A DNA stretch of 64,000 nt. It comes from Variovorax sp. EL159. GTDB taxonomy: Bacteria; Pseudomonadota; Gammaproteobacteria; Burkholderiales; Burkholderiaceae_C. Positions 9,098-19,394 of the stretch are shown here, piece by piece. The stretch covers positions 234,272 through 298,271 of the forward strand of contig NZ_FMUJ01000001.1 of NCBI RefSeq assembly GCF_900100965.1. The letters run 5' to 3'. Numbering within the stretch: the first letter of the stretch is position 1; each line of letters begins with the position of its first letter. Under the pieces are notes generated by a model, which searched no databases, was not told the origin of the DNA, and worked only from the letters and a program-made list of their open reading frames with translations. A program made the position numbers and the translations under genes.

Positions 9098-10033
9098 TCA
9101 GTACTGGATGCGCGGATCGAAGAGGCGATAGCTCAGGTCGATCAGCAGGTTGATCAGCACATACACGCCCGCCGACAGCAGCAGCACGCTCTGGATGACG
9201 GGATAGTCGTGGCGCTGCACCGAGTCGATGACGAGCCGGCCCACGCCCGGAATGGCGAACACCGTCTCGGTGACGACCACGCCGCCGATCAGCAGCGCGA
9301 TGCCCGCGCCGATGGTCGTGGCGATGGGAATGGCCGCGTTGCGCAGTGCATGCCCCAGCACCGGGAGCACGCCCAGTCCCTTGGCGCGCGCGGTGCGGAT
9401 GTAGTCTTCATGCAGCACTTCGAGCACGGTGGCGCGCGTCATGCGGGTCACCAGTGCGATGTACACCAGCGCCAGGTTCACGCAGGGCAGCACCAGCGAG
9501 TGCAGCCACTCGACGGGGCCGTCGGCAAAGCGCGCATAGCCCTGCACCGGAAACCACGGCAGCTGCACCGCGAAGCTGTAGACCAGCAGGTAGCCCACCA
9601 GGAAGACCGGCACCGAGAAGGCGAGCACCGCGAACAGCATCACCAGCCGGTCGATCCAGCTGCCCGCGCGGTAGGCCGCGAGCGTGCCCAGCGGCACCGA
9701 CACCACCAGCGTGATGAGCATGGTGAGCGCCGCGATCGACACCGTGGGCTCCAGCCGCTGCCCGAGCAGTTGCGTGACCGGCATCTGCGTGAAGATCGAG
9801 GTGCCGAGGTCGCCGGTGAAGAGCTTGCCGACCCACAGCGCGAACTGCTGCCACAGCGGCAGGTTCAGGCCGAGCGCGGCGCGCAGCTTCTCGATGTCTT
9901 CCGTCGTGGCGAGGTCGCCCGCGATGAGCGCGGCCGGATCGCCCGGCGACAGATGGATCAGCAGGAACACCACCACCGCCACCACCGCCATGACGGGGAG
10001 TGTCGAGAGAAAGCGTCGAACGATGTAGCCCAT
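9098..10033 (-). CDS. dppB: Dipeptide ABC transporter permease (DppB type)
   Basis: A 311-residue permease beginning MGYIVRRFLSTLPVM, the typical first helix of DppB/OppB, followed by HLSPGDPAALIAGD. It has about six transmembrane segments and an EAA-like loop (RTARAKGLGVLPVLGHALRN). It follows the binding-protein gene by 72 nt on the minus strand and precedes dppC, giving the usual A-B-C-D-F order. Confidence 0.92.
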   Translation of the reverse strand: MGYIVRRFLSTLPVMAVVAVVVFLLIHLSPGDPAALIAGDLATTEDIEKLRAALGLNLPLWQQFALWVGKLFTGDLGTSIFTQMPVTQLLGQRLEPTVSIAALTMLITLVVSVPLGTLAAYRAGSWIDRLVMLFAVLAFSVPVFLVGYLLVYSFAVQLPWFPVQGYARFADGPVEWLHSLVLPCVNLALVYIALVTRMTRATVLEVLHEDYIRTARAKGLGVLPVLGHALRNAAIPIATTIGAGIALLIGGVVVTETVFAIPGVGRLVIDSVQRHDYPVIQSVLLLSAGVYVLINLLIDLSYRLFDPRIQY

Positions 10034-10105
10034 GGCGTTGCCCTTGAACTGGTGTGGCTGGCGGTGTGCTGGCTGACTGGCGGGGAAGGCGCTGCGCGGG
10101 GCGGC

Positions 10106-11692
10106 TTACTTGTCGAGCATCCAGACGGTCGGCATGCCGGCCCAGAGCTTGTCGAGGCCCTTGATGTTGGCGCGCGCCGCGAACGCGGCCGAGTACTGGC
10201 CCGCGTTGATGTACGGCACGGCCTCGTACGCGCGGACCTGGAAGGCGTCGAGCAATTCCTTGCGCTTGGCCGGCACGGTTTCCTTCAGCCATGCGGTGCG
10301 CAGTTCGTCCAGCTTCTTGTCGCAGGGCCAACCGGGCAGGGTGTTGCCGCAGGCCGCGCCCAGGTAGGCATTGGCGATGGGCGAGTTGACGTCGAACTCG
10401 CCGGCCACCGTGACGTACATGTTCCAGCCGCCCGCGTCGGCCGCATCGCGCTTGGCGCGGCGCGCACCGATGGACGCCCAGTCCATGCTCTGCGCGTCGA
10501 CGTTCATGCCGATGCTCTTCATGGTCTGCGCGGCCATCAGCGCCTCGGCGTTGAGGTAGGGCACGTCGCTCGGCACCATCAGCACGACCTTCTCGCCCTT
10601 GTAGCCGGCGTCGGCCAGCATCTTCTTCGCCTTGGCAACGTCGGCCTTGCGGAAGGGCTCGGCGCCGGCCGAGGTGTCGTTCGGGCTGCCGCAGATGAAG
10701 TAGGTGGCGCAGTAGGCCATGCGCATGTCCAGCGGGAAGCCCATGGCCGCGACGAAGCGTTCCTGGTTCACGGCCTGCAGCAGCGCCTGGCGTACCTTCG
10801 GGTTGTCGAAGGGCGGGTGCAGCTGGTTCATGACCAGGAAGCCCTGGTAGGCGCCGCCCGAGCCGATCTTGATGCTGCTGTCGGTGCGCAGCGGCGCGAT
10901 GTAATCGGGTGGCAGCTGTTCGATGATGTCGACCTCGCCGCGCTTGAGCGCCGATACGGCGCTGTTGGCGTCAGGCAGGTAGAGCCATTCGACGCGGTCG
11001 AAGCTGGTCTTCTTGCTGCCGGCCAGGCCGCTCGGCGGCTCGCTGCGCGCCACGTAGTTCGGGTTGCGCACGAACACCGTCTTGTTGCCTGGCACCCATT
11101 CGTCGCGCTTGAAGATGAAGGGCCCCGAGCCGACCACCTCGGTGAGCGGCGCGGTGGCCGGCAGCTTGGCGATGCGCTCGGGCAGGATCACCGGCGGAAA
11201 GCCCGAGGGCTTGGCCAGCGCGTCGAGCACCATGCCGAAGGGCTCGTTGAGCGTGAGCGTGAAGTTGCGCGCGTCGGTGGCCTTCCATTCGGCGCCGACC
11301 GCCGTCATGGCGCGGCCCAGGCTGTCGCGTGCGGCCCAGCGCTGCAGCGAGGCCACGGCGTCGGCCGAGGTCACGGCGGCACCGTCGGAAAACTTCAGGC
11401 CGGGGCGCAGCGTGAAGCTCCACTGCTTGCCATCTTTCGAGGTCGTGTACTTCTCGACCATCTGCGGTTGCGGCTTGCCGGTGGCATCTTGCGCGAACAG
11501 GGTGTCGTACACCATGTGGCCGAAGTTGCGCGAAATGTAGGCCGTGGTGAAGGTCGGGTCGAGGATCTTCAGGTCGGCATGCGCCACCACCTTCAAGGTC
11601 TTGGGCGGTGTCTGGGCGAGCGCCGGAAGGCTCACGGCGGAAGCCGCAGAAAGGGCCAGGGCAGCGAGGGCGGCAAGCGTTCGTCGTTTCAT
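10106..11692 (-). CDS. Peptide ABC transporter periplasmic binding protein (DppA/OppA family)
   Basis: A 528-residue SBP_bac_5 protein with a signal peptide (MKRRTLAALAALALSAASA, cleavage near ALA-QT). Family features are ILDPTFTTAYISRNFGHMVYDTL, the LRPGLKFSDGAAVTSADAV stretch and an ALKRGEVDIIEQLP segment. It delivers the ligand to the DppBCDF-type membrane complex encoded next. The start at 11692 is set by the signal peptide; the longer open frame upstream runs into the M81 gene and is not real. The ligand may be a peptide, an N-acyl amino acid or another amide. Confidence 0.9.
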   Translation of the reverse strand: MKRRTLAALAALALSAASAVSLPALAQTPPKTLKVVAHADLKILDPTFTTAYISRNFGHMVYDTLFAQDATGKPQPQMVEKYTTSKDGKQWSFTLRPGLKFSDGAAVTSADAVASLQRWAARDSLGRAMTAVGAEWKATDARNFTLTLNEPFGMVLDALAKPSGFPPVILPERIAKLPATAPLTEVVGSGPFIFKRDEWVPGNKTVFVRNPNYVARSEPPSGLAGSKKTSFDRVEWLYLPDANSAVSALKRGEVDIIEQLPPDYIAPLRTDSSIKIGSGGAYQGFLVMNQLHPPFDNPKVRQALLQAVNQERFVAAMGFPLDMRMAYCATYFICGSPNDTSAGAEPFRKADVAKAKKMLADAGYKGEKVVLMVPSDVPYLNAEALMAAQTMKSIGMNVDAQSMDWASIGARRAKRDAADAGGWNMYVTVAGEFDVNSPIANAYLGAACGNTLPGWPCDKKLDELRTAWLKETVPAKRKELLDAFQVRAYEAVPYINAGQYSAAFAARANIKGLDKLWAGMPTVWMLDK

Positions 11693-11733
11693 CGTCGGTT
11701 CTCCGGTCGGTGGGGGCGAAAGAAAAAAATCGG

Positions 11734-13185
11734 TTAAGCCGTGACGCCGATCGGCCACTTGGGCAGGCGCGCCTTGCGGTAGGGCAGGGTCGTGAGGTCG
11801 AGCGTCACGGCGCCCGGTGCGCCCGCGTAGATCACGTGCCTGGCCACCTTGGAGTACGACGCATAGAAGTGCTGCGAAGACTTCACGACCACGATCTTCT
11901 TGGCGGCCAGGTCGCAGCCCAGTTGCGTGAACAGGTCGGTGCCCATGGCCTGGTTGCGCCGCGTGATGAGCACGATCTCGATGCCGTTGACCTCGACCAG
12001 CGCGCAGTCGCCCATCGCCGTGGGCGTGTTCGACAGGCCAGTCATCACCAGGTCGTGCATGAGCGCCTTCACGGTGCAGTCGAGGTCCAGCGGGTCGCCC
12101 GACAGCGGGCTGATCTTGCCGCCGATGCGCATTTGCAGCTTGGCGCCCACGCCCGCGTCGAAGGCGATGCGCACCGCGATCGGGTCCCACATCGGGCCGA
12201 GGGCCGCGTTGGTGATGCCGCGCTCCAGCATGCGGCGCAGGATGAAGGTGGAATCGCTCGCCGCGCCGCCGCCGGGGTTGTCGGCACCGTCGGCCAGCAC
12301 CACAGGGCCGCCGTCGAAGGCCAGTGCCTCGTCGAGCGAGGCGTCGATGGTGGGGTAGTTGACGGTGAGGCCGTCGCGCATGGCGATGACTTCATCGGCG
12401 AGCTGGCGCGCCAGCGCGTTCGCCTTGGCCTGGTCGCCATCGGTGTAGACCAGCACCTTGGTGCCCATCTCGGGCACGTCGCCCCACGAGAAGCCGTGCG
12501 TGAGCGAGACCGAGAGCACGCCGTCCTTGCCTTCGAGTGCCTGCATGCGCTCGACAAAACTGCGCGCCGGTTCGCGCGAGGTGTGGACGGTCACGATGAT
12601 GTCGCAGTCGACCATCGCGTGCACCGGCTTGACCTTGCCTTCGACCGCTGCTGCGCAGATGTCCACCAGCTCCAGCCCGCGTTCGAGCACGTCGGTGTGC
12701 GGGTACTCCTTGAACGAGACCATCACGTTCGCGTTGTCGACCATCGCGGGCGTGAGGTGGTTGTGTGGGTCGAGTTCGGCGCCGATGACGATGTCGGGCC
12801 CGACGATCTGCCGCACGCGCTGCAGCATGTCGCCTTCGCAGTCGTCGTAGCCGTCGGCCACCATCGCGCCGTGCAGGCCGAGCAGCACCATGTCCACCGG
12901 CAATGCGGCGCGCAGGTCGTTCAGCATTTCGTCGCGCAGCGTTTCGTACGCGTGGCGCGTGGTGATGCCGCTGGGCTGCGCGCCCGCCACCATGCCTTCG
13001 AGCAGCGTCCAGCCCTTTTCCTTGCCGCGGATGCGCGCGGCCCACAGCGGGCCCGAGTAGATCGTCAGCGCATCGGGATGCTGCCCGGCGGGGAAGTAGC
13101 CACGGTCCTTGAAGGACGCGATGCCGGTCGGCATCGGGCCGAAGGTGTTGGTTTCGGTGGCGAGGGAGGCACTGAAGACACGCAT
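11734..13185 (-). CDS. M81 family (MlrC/microcystinase C-like) metallohydrolase
   Basis: A 483-residue protein of the MlrC family. It starts MRVFSASLATETNTFGPMP and has the LLGLHGAMVADGYDD and ELDPHNHLTP motifs characteristic of family M81 with its zinc site. MlrC of microcystin degraders cleaves small linear peptides containing unusual residues; most environmental members have no known substrate. It is encoded between an FAD amino-acid oxidase and a peptide importer, so it probably hydrolyses what the importer brings in. A paralogue begins at 63574 in another importer operon. There is no signal peptide, so it is cytosolic. Confidence 0.88.
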   Translation of the reverse strand: MRVFSASLATETNTFGPMPTGIASFKDRGYFPAGQHPDALTIYSGPLWAARIRGKEKGWTLLEGMVAGAQPSGITTRHAYETLRDEMLNDLRAALPVDMVLLGLHGAMVADGYDDCEGDMLQRVRQIVGPDIVIGAELDPHNHLTPAMVDNANVMVSFKEYPHTDVLERGLELVDICAAAVEGKVKPVHAMVDCDIIVTVHTSREPARSFVERMQALEGKDGVLSVSLTHGFSWGDVPEMGTKVLVYTDGDQAKANALARQLADEVIAMRDGLTVNYPTIDASLDEALAFDGGPVVLADGADNPGGGAASDSTFILRRMLERGITNAALGPMWDPIAVRIAFDAGVGAKLQMRIGGKISPLSGDPLDLDCTVKALMHDLVMTGLSNTPTAMGDCALVEVNGIEIVLITRRNQAMGTDLFTQLGCDLAAKKIVVVKSSQHFYASYSKVARHVIYAGAPGAVTLDLTTLPYRKARLPKWPIGVTA

Positions 13186-13218
13186 GGGATGGTCTCTTGT
13201 GGTTGTGGGTTGTTGGGG

Positions 13219-14499
<1,281 letters not shown>

Positions 14500-14583
14500 C
14501 CAGGCCCGCGTCATGCGGGTTGGCATGGATGGCGCGGCGTTGCACTGGCAGAATTGCAGCGCACTACATAGACAAGGCCAAGC

Positions 14584-15306
14584 GTGAATCCACACCCAAG
14601 GACCAAGCCGGCGACGAGGCCGAAGGACGAGCCGCTCACGCTGGACCGCACCACTTTCGGTCATCGCCTGCGCACTGCGCGCAAGCGTTTCGGCTGGACG
14701 CTGGCGCAACTGGCCGAGCGCTCGGGCGTGTCGATCACCACCATCTCGCGCGCGGAGCGCGGGCAGCTCGCACTGGGCTACGAGAACTTCACCGCGCTGG
14801 GCCGTGCGCTCGAGATGGACATGAACGCGATGTTCGCGGGCGCCGGCGTCAAGCCCGAGCAGTTCGACGGGCCGGTGGTCACGCGCGCCGGCAAGGGCGT
14901 GGTGTACCGTGGGCTGGCCATCGCCTATGAATTCCTGGGCACCACGGCGGCCGGCAAGCAGATGAGCCCCATCGTCGGCACGGTGCACGCGCGCCGCATC
15001 AACGGCCCCGAAGACTTCGTGCGGCACGCCGGTGAGGAGTTCGCCTATGTGCTGTCGGGCGAGATCGACGTGCACTTCGACAACGGCGAGGTGGTGCGCC
15101 TGGCGCGCGGCGACTCGCTCTACTTCGACAGCCGCCTCGGGCATGCCTACGTGAGCGTGAGCCGCCAGCTCGCGAAGATCGTGGGCATGACCTCGGGCGA
15201 GAGCGGGCACATGAAGTCCGCGCGCGAGGCGCCGGCGCTGAAGCCGGCGCGCAAGACCGTGCCCGCGAAAAAGACCGCGCCGGCCGCGCGCGGTCGCAAG
15301 GGCTGA
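14584..15306 (+). CDS. XRE family transcriptional regulator with C-terminal cupin domain
   Basis: A 240-residue regulator. A helix-turn-helix (about residues 25-80, LRTARKRFGWTLAQLAERSG...TISRAERGQL) is followed by a cupin sensor domain (about 100-205, with EEFAYVLSGEIDVHF and RGDSLYFDSRLGHAYVS) and a basic Lys/Ala-rich tail. This architecture is common in regulators of amino-acid, sugar or polyamine catabolism, with ligand bound in the cupin. Translation starts with GTG at 14584, preceded by AAGG. It is divergent from the oxidase-M81-Dpp run, and three operator-like palindromes fill the spacer, so it most likely controls that run and itself. Confidence 0.88.
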   Translation: MNPHPRTKPATRPKDEPLTLDRTTFGHRLRTARKRFGWTLAQLAERSGVSITTISRAERGQLALGYENFTALGRALEMDMNAMFAGAGVKPEQFDGPVVTRAGKGVVYRGLAIAYEFLGTTAAGKQMSPIVGTVHARRINGPEDFVRHAGEEFAYVLSGEIDVHFDNGEVVRLARGDSLYFDSRLGHAYVSVSRQLAKIVGMTSGESGHMKSAREAPALKPARKTVPAKKTAPAARGRKG

Positions 15307-15370
15307 ACGGCGCGAGGACGCAACGACGCGGCCCGCGCCCAGTGCTTCGAGACCGAGGAGGGTTCACCAG

Positions 15371-15790
15371 ATGCTTCCCACCGTCATTGCACTCATCGCG
15401 ACCGTCATTCTGCTCGTGTGGATGGGGTTCTTCATGATGGGCTCGCTGCCGTTGCTGATCCTCAAGCACGACACGCCGCTCGACTCGCGCTTCATCCGGG
15501 GCCTGTTCAACGTCTACTACCTTGCCGTGATGCTGACGGCGAGCGCGGCGGCACTCAGCTATGCCTGGTGCGGCAAGCCTGCCTTCGCCTTCGGCATGGC
15601 CTTCATCGCGGCGCTGGCGTTCGCTCTGCGCCGCTGGATCATCATTCCGCGCATGGACATGCTGCGCCACACGATCCCTGCGGTCGGCGCCTCGATCTCC
15701 GGGTTTCACCGGCTCCACATTGCGGGGATGGTCCTCAACGTGGCGCAGCTCGGCGCCGTGGCCTGGTCTCTCACGCGGCTGGGCCTGTAG
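15371..15790 (+). CDS. Conserved hypothetical membrane protein, four helices
   Basis: A 139-residue protein with about four hydrophobic segments (residues 3-28, 47-67, 70-90 and 112-135). The first loop carries GSLPLLILKHDTPLDSRFIRGLFNVYY and the middle has RRWIIIPRMDMLR. I do not recognise a named family. A weak site (GAGGAGG) upstream of 15371 supports the start. It lies between the XRE-cupin gene and a secreted carboxypeptidase, all on the plus strand, and may form a short unit with either. Confidence 0.65.
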   Translation: MLPTVIALIATVILLVWMGFFMMGSLPLLILKHDTPLDSRFIRGLFNVYYLAVMLTASAAALSYAWCGKPAFAFGMAFIAALAFALRRWIIIPRMDMLRHTIPAVGASISGFHRLHIAGMVLNVAQLGAVAWSLTRLGL

Positions 15791-15908
15791 GCCGCACAGC
15801 GGCGTCCGGGGGCCTGTGCGTGGCGGTGGAGCGCTGTCGCCGATTTGCTGGGGATCGGCCGGCGGGCCGCTATGCTGTTGCCCGCCATTCACTCCGGAAA
15901 CTACAACC

Positions 15909-17177
15909 ATGACATTCCGCTCTTCCTTCTTCGCCGTCCGTTCCGTTGCCCTGGCCTGCGGCCTGGCCCTTGGCGCCGCCGCGAGCGTGCAAGCCGCGCC
16001 CGACGCCAAGCTGCTCGCCGCTGCCGAGAAGGCGCAACCGGCGGTGATCGACAACCTCAAGGAAATGGTGCTCATCGAATCGGGGAGCCTGAATGTCGAT
16101 GGCCTGCTGAAGATGGCCGACGTGGTGGAAGGGCGGCTGAAGGCCATCGGTTTCAAGACCGAGCGCCGCAAGGCCACGGCCGGCGCGGGCGCCGACATCG
16201 TGATCGGCACGCTCAAGGGCACGGGCAAGCGCAAGATCATGCTGCAGGGTCACATGGACACGGTGTACCCGGCGGGCATCCTCAATGGCCAGCCGTACAA
16301 GGTCGATGGCAACCGCATCTACGGCCCCGGCATTGCCGACGACAAGGGCGGGCTGGCCGTGATGATGGCGTCGCTGAAGATCCTGGCCGACGCCGGCTGG
16401 CGCGACTACGACACCCTGACCGTGCTGATGAACCCCGACGAGGAAGTGGGCTCGGTCGGCTCCGGCGAACTCATCGCCACCATGGCCGACCAGCACGACA
16501 CGGTGCTGTCGTTCGAGCCCACGGTGGCCAAGTCGGTGGTCAAGGGCGAATCGCTGCTGCTCGGCGCAGCCGGTATCGCCACCGCCACGCTGGAGGTGAA
16601 GGGCCGCGCGGCGCACGCGGGAGCCGCGCCGGAGCTGGGCCGCAACGCGCTGTATGAGCTGTCGTACCAGATGCTGCAGACCAGGGACATCGCCAAGGAC
16701 ATCCCCGGCGTGACGCTCAACTGGACCGTGGCACGCGCCACCGGCCCGCTCAACCAGATCACCGAGAAGGCGCAGGCACTGGGCGACGTGCGCATCACGC
16801 AGCCCGGCGCCGAGAAGAAGCTCGACGCGGCGCTGCAGGCCAAGATCGGTGCCGGCAAGCTGATTCCCGACACCGAGACCACGGTCAAGGTGGAAGTGGG
16901 CCGCCCGGCCTTCATCGCGGGTGAGAAGGGCCGCGCGCTGGGCGAGAAGGCGCAAGCGATCTACAAGGAAATCGATCGCGACCTCGCGCTGGCGCCGATG
17001 ACCGGCGGCGGCACCGATGCGGGCTATGCGGGCCGTTCGGGCAAGGCCACGGTGGTCGAGAGCTTCGGCCTCGCGGGCTTCGGTTACCACGCACGCGACG
17101 AGTACATCGAAGCCGATTCGATCGTGCCGCGCATCTATCTCGTCACGCGCCTGCTGACTGAGATCGGCAAGAACTGA
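15909..17177 (+). CDS. Secreted M20 family metallopeptidase (carboxypeptidase G2-like)
   Basis: A 422-residue di-zinc exopeptidase with a signal peptide (cleavage near VQA-AP), so periplasmic. The zinc and catalytic motifs are GHMDTVYP, GPGIADDKGG, PDEEVGS (catalytic and bridging Glu) and the C-terminal TGGGTDAGYAG and GFGYHARDEYIE. Length and layout match glutamate carboxypeptidase G2, which removes C-terminal glutamate from folates and peptides. The start at 15909 is set by the signal peptide; the open frame extends upstream but overlaps the previous gene. It would release amino acids outside the cytosol for the importers nearby. Confidence 0.87.
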   Translation: MTFRSSFFAVRSVALACGLALGAAASVQAAPDAKLLAAAEKAQPAVIDNLKEMVLIESGSLNVDGLLKMADVVEGRLKAIGFKTERRKATAGAGADIVIGTLKGTGKRKIMLQGHMDTVYPAGILNGQPYKVDGNRIYGPGIADDKGGLAVMMASLKILADAGWRDYDTLTVLMNPDEEVGSVGSGELIATMADQHDTVLSFEPTVAKSVVKGESLLLGAAGIATATLEVKGRAAHAGAAPELGRNALYELSYQMLQTRDIAKDIPGVTLNWTVARATGPLNQITEKAQALGDVRITQPGAEKKLDAALQAKIGAGKLIPDTETTVKVEVGRPAFIAGEKGRALGEKAQAIYKEIDRDLALAPMTGGGTDAGYAGRSGKATVVESFGLAGFGYHARDEYIEADSIVPRIYLVTRLLTEIGKN

Positions 17178-17197
17178 TCTTCACCACGATCGTTTGC

Positions 17198-17220
17198 ACG
17201 GGGCGCTTGATGCGCCCCGT
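17198..17220. terminator. Hairpin between convergent genes
   Basis: ACGGGGCGC/GCGCCCCGT (9-bp perfect stem, 5-nt loop) follows the M20 gene by 20 nt and precedes the 3' end of the DUF3300 gene on the other strand. There is no clear T-run, so intrinsic termination is likely but not certain. Confidence 0.5.
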
Positions 17221-17317
17221 GGCGCTGTTGCGCGGCGTCTTTCTCTGATTCGTTCCGCCGGCACACCTCACAGCGCCAGCGCCGCGCCGTTGACGGGCGG
17301 CGTTCGGCCCCGGCCGC

Positions 17318-19240
17318 TCAGGGGTGCTGCTGTTGCGGGTCCCCCGGGTGGGGCTGGCGATGGGCTGCAGCAGCCGCCGCGGCGGCCACGCGCTGTTGCT
17401 GCTGTTGTTGAGCCTGTTGCTGCTGCCGCATCTCGGCTTGACGCGCCTGCTGTTGCTGCATCTGTTGTTGCTGGCGCTGCTGTTGCTGTTGCATCGCCTG
17501 CAACTGCTGCTGGTGTGCGGCTTGTTGCTGCTGTGCCTGCTGCTGTTGGCGGGCCTGGTTCTGGGCTTGCTGGGCTTGTGCCTGGGCCTGTTGCCGCTGC
17601 TGCGCCTGCTCGCGCTGGATCTGCTGCTGTTGTTGAGCCTGCTGCTGCGCACGGGCTTGCTGTTGCGCCTGCTGTTGCTGTTGCATCTGCTGGCGCCGCG
17701 ACTGCTCTTGCAACTGGGCCTGTTGCTGTTGTTGCTGCCGCTTCTGGTCTTGCTGGGCCTGCTGCTGCTGCTGCTGCAAGAGCTGCTGCTGCGCTTGCGG
17801 GTTGCCGCCGGGGTGCTGCTGCTGGGGCAGCAAGGCCTGTTGCTGCGGCGGCTGCCTGTGCAGCGCGTCCTGCTGCTGTTGCTGGAACCGGGCTTGGCGT
17901 GCCTGCTGTTGTTGCTCACGCGCTTGCTGTTGCTGCTGCGCCTGCAGCTGTTGGGCCTGCTGTTGCGAGCGCTGCTGGGCTTGCTGCTGCATTAACGCCT
18001 GTTGCTGGCGGACTTGTTGTTGCTGCTGTTGCTGGGCCATCGCCGCCTGTTGTTGTTGGCGCTGCTGTTGTTGCTGCTGGGCCAGCAAGGCCTGCTGCTG
18101 CAGTTGTTGCTGCTGTGGCGCAAAGCCGGGGCCGCCCGCGAAGTTGGGCGCCACGCCAGGCGGCAGGTTGCCGCGCGGGCCACCGCCGCCGTTGTTATAG
18201 ACATTGCGCACGTTGACGTTGTTCACGTTGTTGACCACCGTGGTCGAGCGCGAGATGTAGGTGCTGTTGTTGTAGACCACCGCCGGCCGCGCGTAGGCCG
18301 GTTGCACGTCGGGCCCGCGGTCGCGGCCTTGCCAGCGCGGTGCGCCCCAGTTCATGTTCCATGCATGCCAGCCCCAGTCGTGCCGCTCCAGTGCGGCACC
18401 GACGATCACGCCGGCGCCGAATGCCAGCGCACTGGCTGCGGCGAGCTGGCCGCCGCTGTAGCCGGGCGCCACCACGACGGGCGGGGCGTAGGCGTAGCCG
18501 GGGTACACGGGCACGGGCGCGCCGTAGATCACCTCCGGGTCGTAGCTCGGCACGTACACCACGTCGGGCTGCACGGGCTCGATGGTGATGAGTTGCGGCG
18601 GCGGCTCGATCACGGCGGGGCCCGCATACACCGGCTGCATGTCGGGTGCCGGCGCATAGTTCTGCGGCGTGGCGGCGCTCGCCACGCGCAGCTTGTCGTT
18701 GTTCTTGAGGCGGCCTGCCTTCGAGGCCCGTTGGCGCATGACCTGGATCGCGTTCATCACGTCGGTCGGGTCGTTGTAGTAGGCCTTGCCGAGCGATTCG
18801 GTCCACGGGATGTTGCCGGCCATCTGGTCGAGCACGCTGCGAAAGGCCGTGAGCGACTTGACGCTCGGGTCCCAGGGCTGCTGGTTGGCCGCATCGGCCA
18901 GCGGGCCGGCCTTGAGCGCGCGGTTCTGCGCGAGCCAGTCGTGCGCGGCGGTGATCTGCTCGGGGTAGGTGGCGCCGGCCAGGATCTGCGCGATCAGCTT
19001 GTCGGGGTACAGCGCGATGGGCGCGACCATCTGGTAGAGCTGTTCGGCCGTGGGTGGCGTGTAGGCCACGGGCGTCGGGGCCGCGGGTGTCTGCGGCACC
19101 GAGGGCGCGGGAATCGACAGCGCGGGGTCGGCCGCGGGGGTGGAGTTGGTCTTGTTGTCGCAGCCTGCGATGGCGAGGGCGCCGATGCACAGCGAGATCG
19201 TCAGGAGCCGCGGGACCGTGGGGCGATGGGTTGTTGTCAT
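17318..19240 (-). CDS. DUF3300 lipoprotein with a very long glutamine-rich C-terminus
   Basis: A ~640-residue protein. A lipoprotein signal ends LAIAGC (lipid-modified Cys at about residue 27), followed by a Pro/Ala linker. The DUF3300 domain (about residues 65-260) includes LYQMVAPIALYPDKLIAQILAGATYP and VYVPSYDPEVIYGAPV. An Asn-rich segment (VVNNVNNVNVRNVYNN) precedes a tail from about residue 375 to the end that is mostly Gln with Ala, Arg and Leu. The tail is encoded by mixed CAG and CAA codons, so it is not a pure trinucleotide run. The function of DUF3300 is unknown. I start at 19240 because GGA lies just upstream; 19252 is possible. Confidence 0.85.
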   Translation of the reverse strand: MTTTHRPTVPRLLTISLCIGALAIAGCDNKTNSTPAADPALSIPAPSVPQTPAAPTPVAYTPPTAEQLYQMVAPIALYPDKLIAQILAGATYPEQITAAHDWLAQNRALKAGPLADAANQQPWDPSVKSLTAFRSVLDQMAGNIPWTESLGKAYYNDPTDVMNAIQVMRQRASKAGRLKNNDKLRVASAATPQNYAPAPDMQPVYAGPAVIEPPPQLITIEPVQPDVVYVPSYDPEVIYGAPVPVYPGYAYAPPVVVAPGYSGGQLAAASALAFGAGVIVGAALERHDWGWHAWNMNWGAPRWQGRDRGPDVQPAYARPAVVYNNSTYISRSTTVVNNVNNVNVRNVYNNGGGGPRGNLPPGVAPNFAGGPGFAPQQQQLQQQALLAQQQQQQRQQQQAAMAQQQQQQQVRQQQALMQQQAQQRSQQQAQQLQAQQQQQAREQQQQARQARFQQQQQDALHRQPPQQQALLPQQQHPGGNPQAQQQLLQQQQQQAQQDQKRQQQQQQAQLQEQSRRQQMQQQQQAQQQARAQQQAQQQQQIQREQAQQRQQAQAQAQQAQNQARQQQQAQQQQAAHQQQLQAMQQQQQRQQQQMQQQQARQAEMRQQQQAQQQQQQRVAAAAAAAAHRQPHPGDPQQQHP

Positions 19241-19394
19241 CTGTAGTTCCATGAAGGCGCCGGCGTCGTGCCCGGAACTGTTTCAACGGCGCGCGCAGGC
19301 AGGCGATGACAAAGCCTGCTTCATGGATGCAACCGACTGTGTCGGTCGTGCGCCGCCAACCCTGTCGGCGCAGAACCACAGACGGCAGGAAGGC

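Noticed and set aside
17380..18130. CTG/CAG-rich tract considered as a microsatellite or CRISPR-like repeat
   Set aside because: It encodes the Gln-rich tail with mixed CAG and CAA codons, has no regular repeat-spacer structure and keeps one long reading frame.
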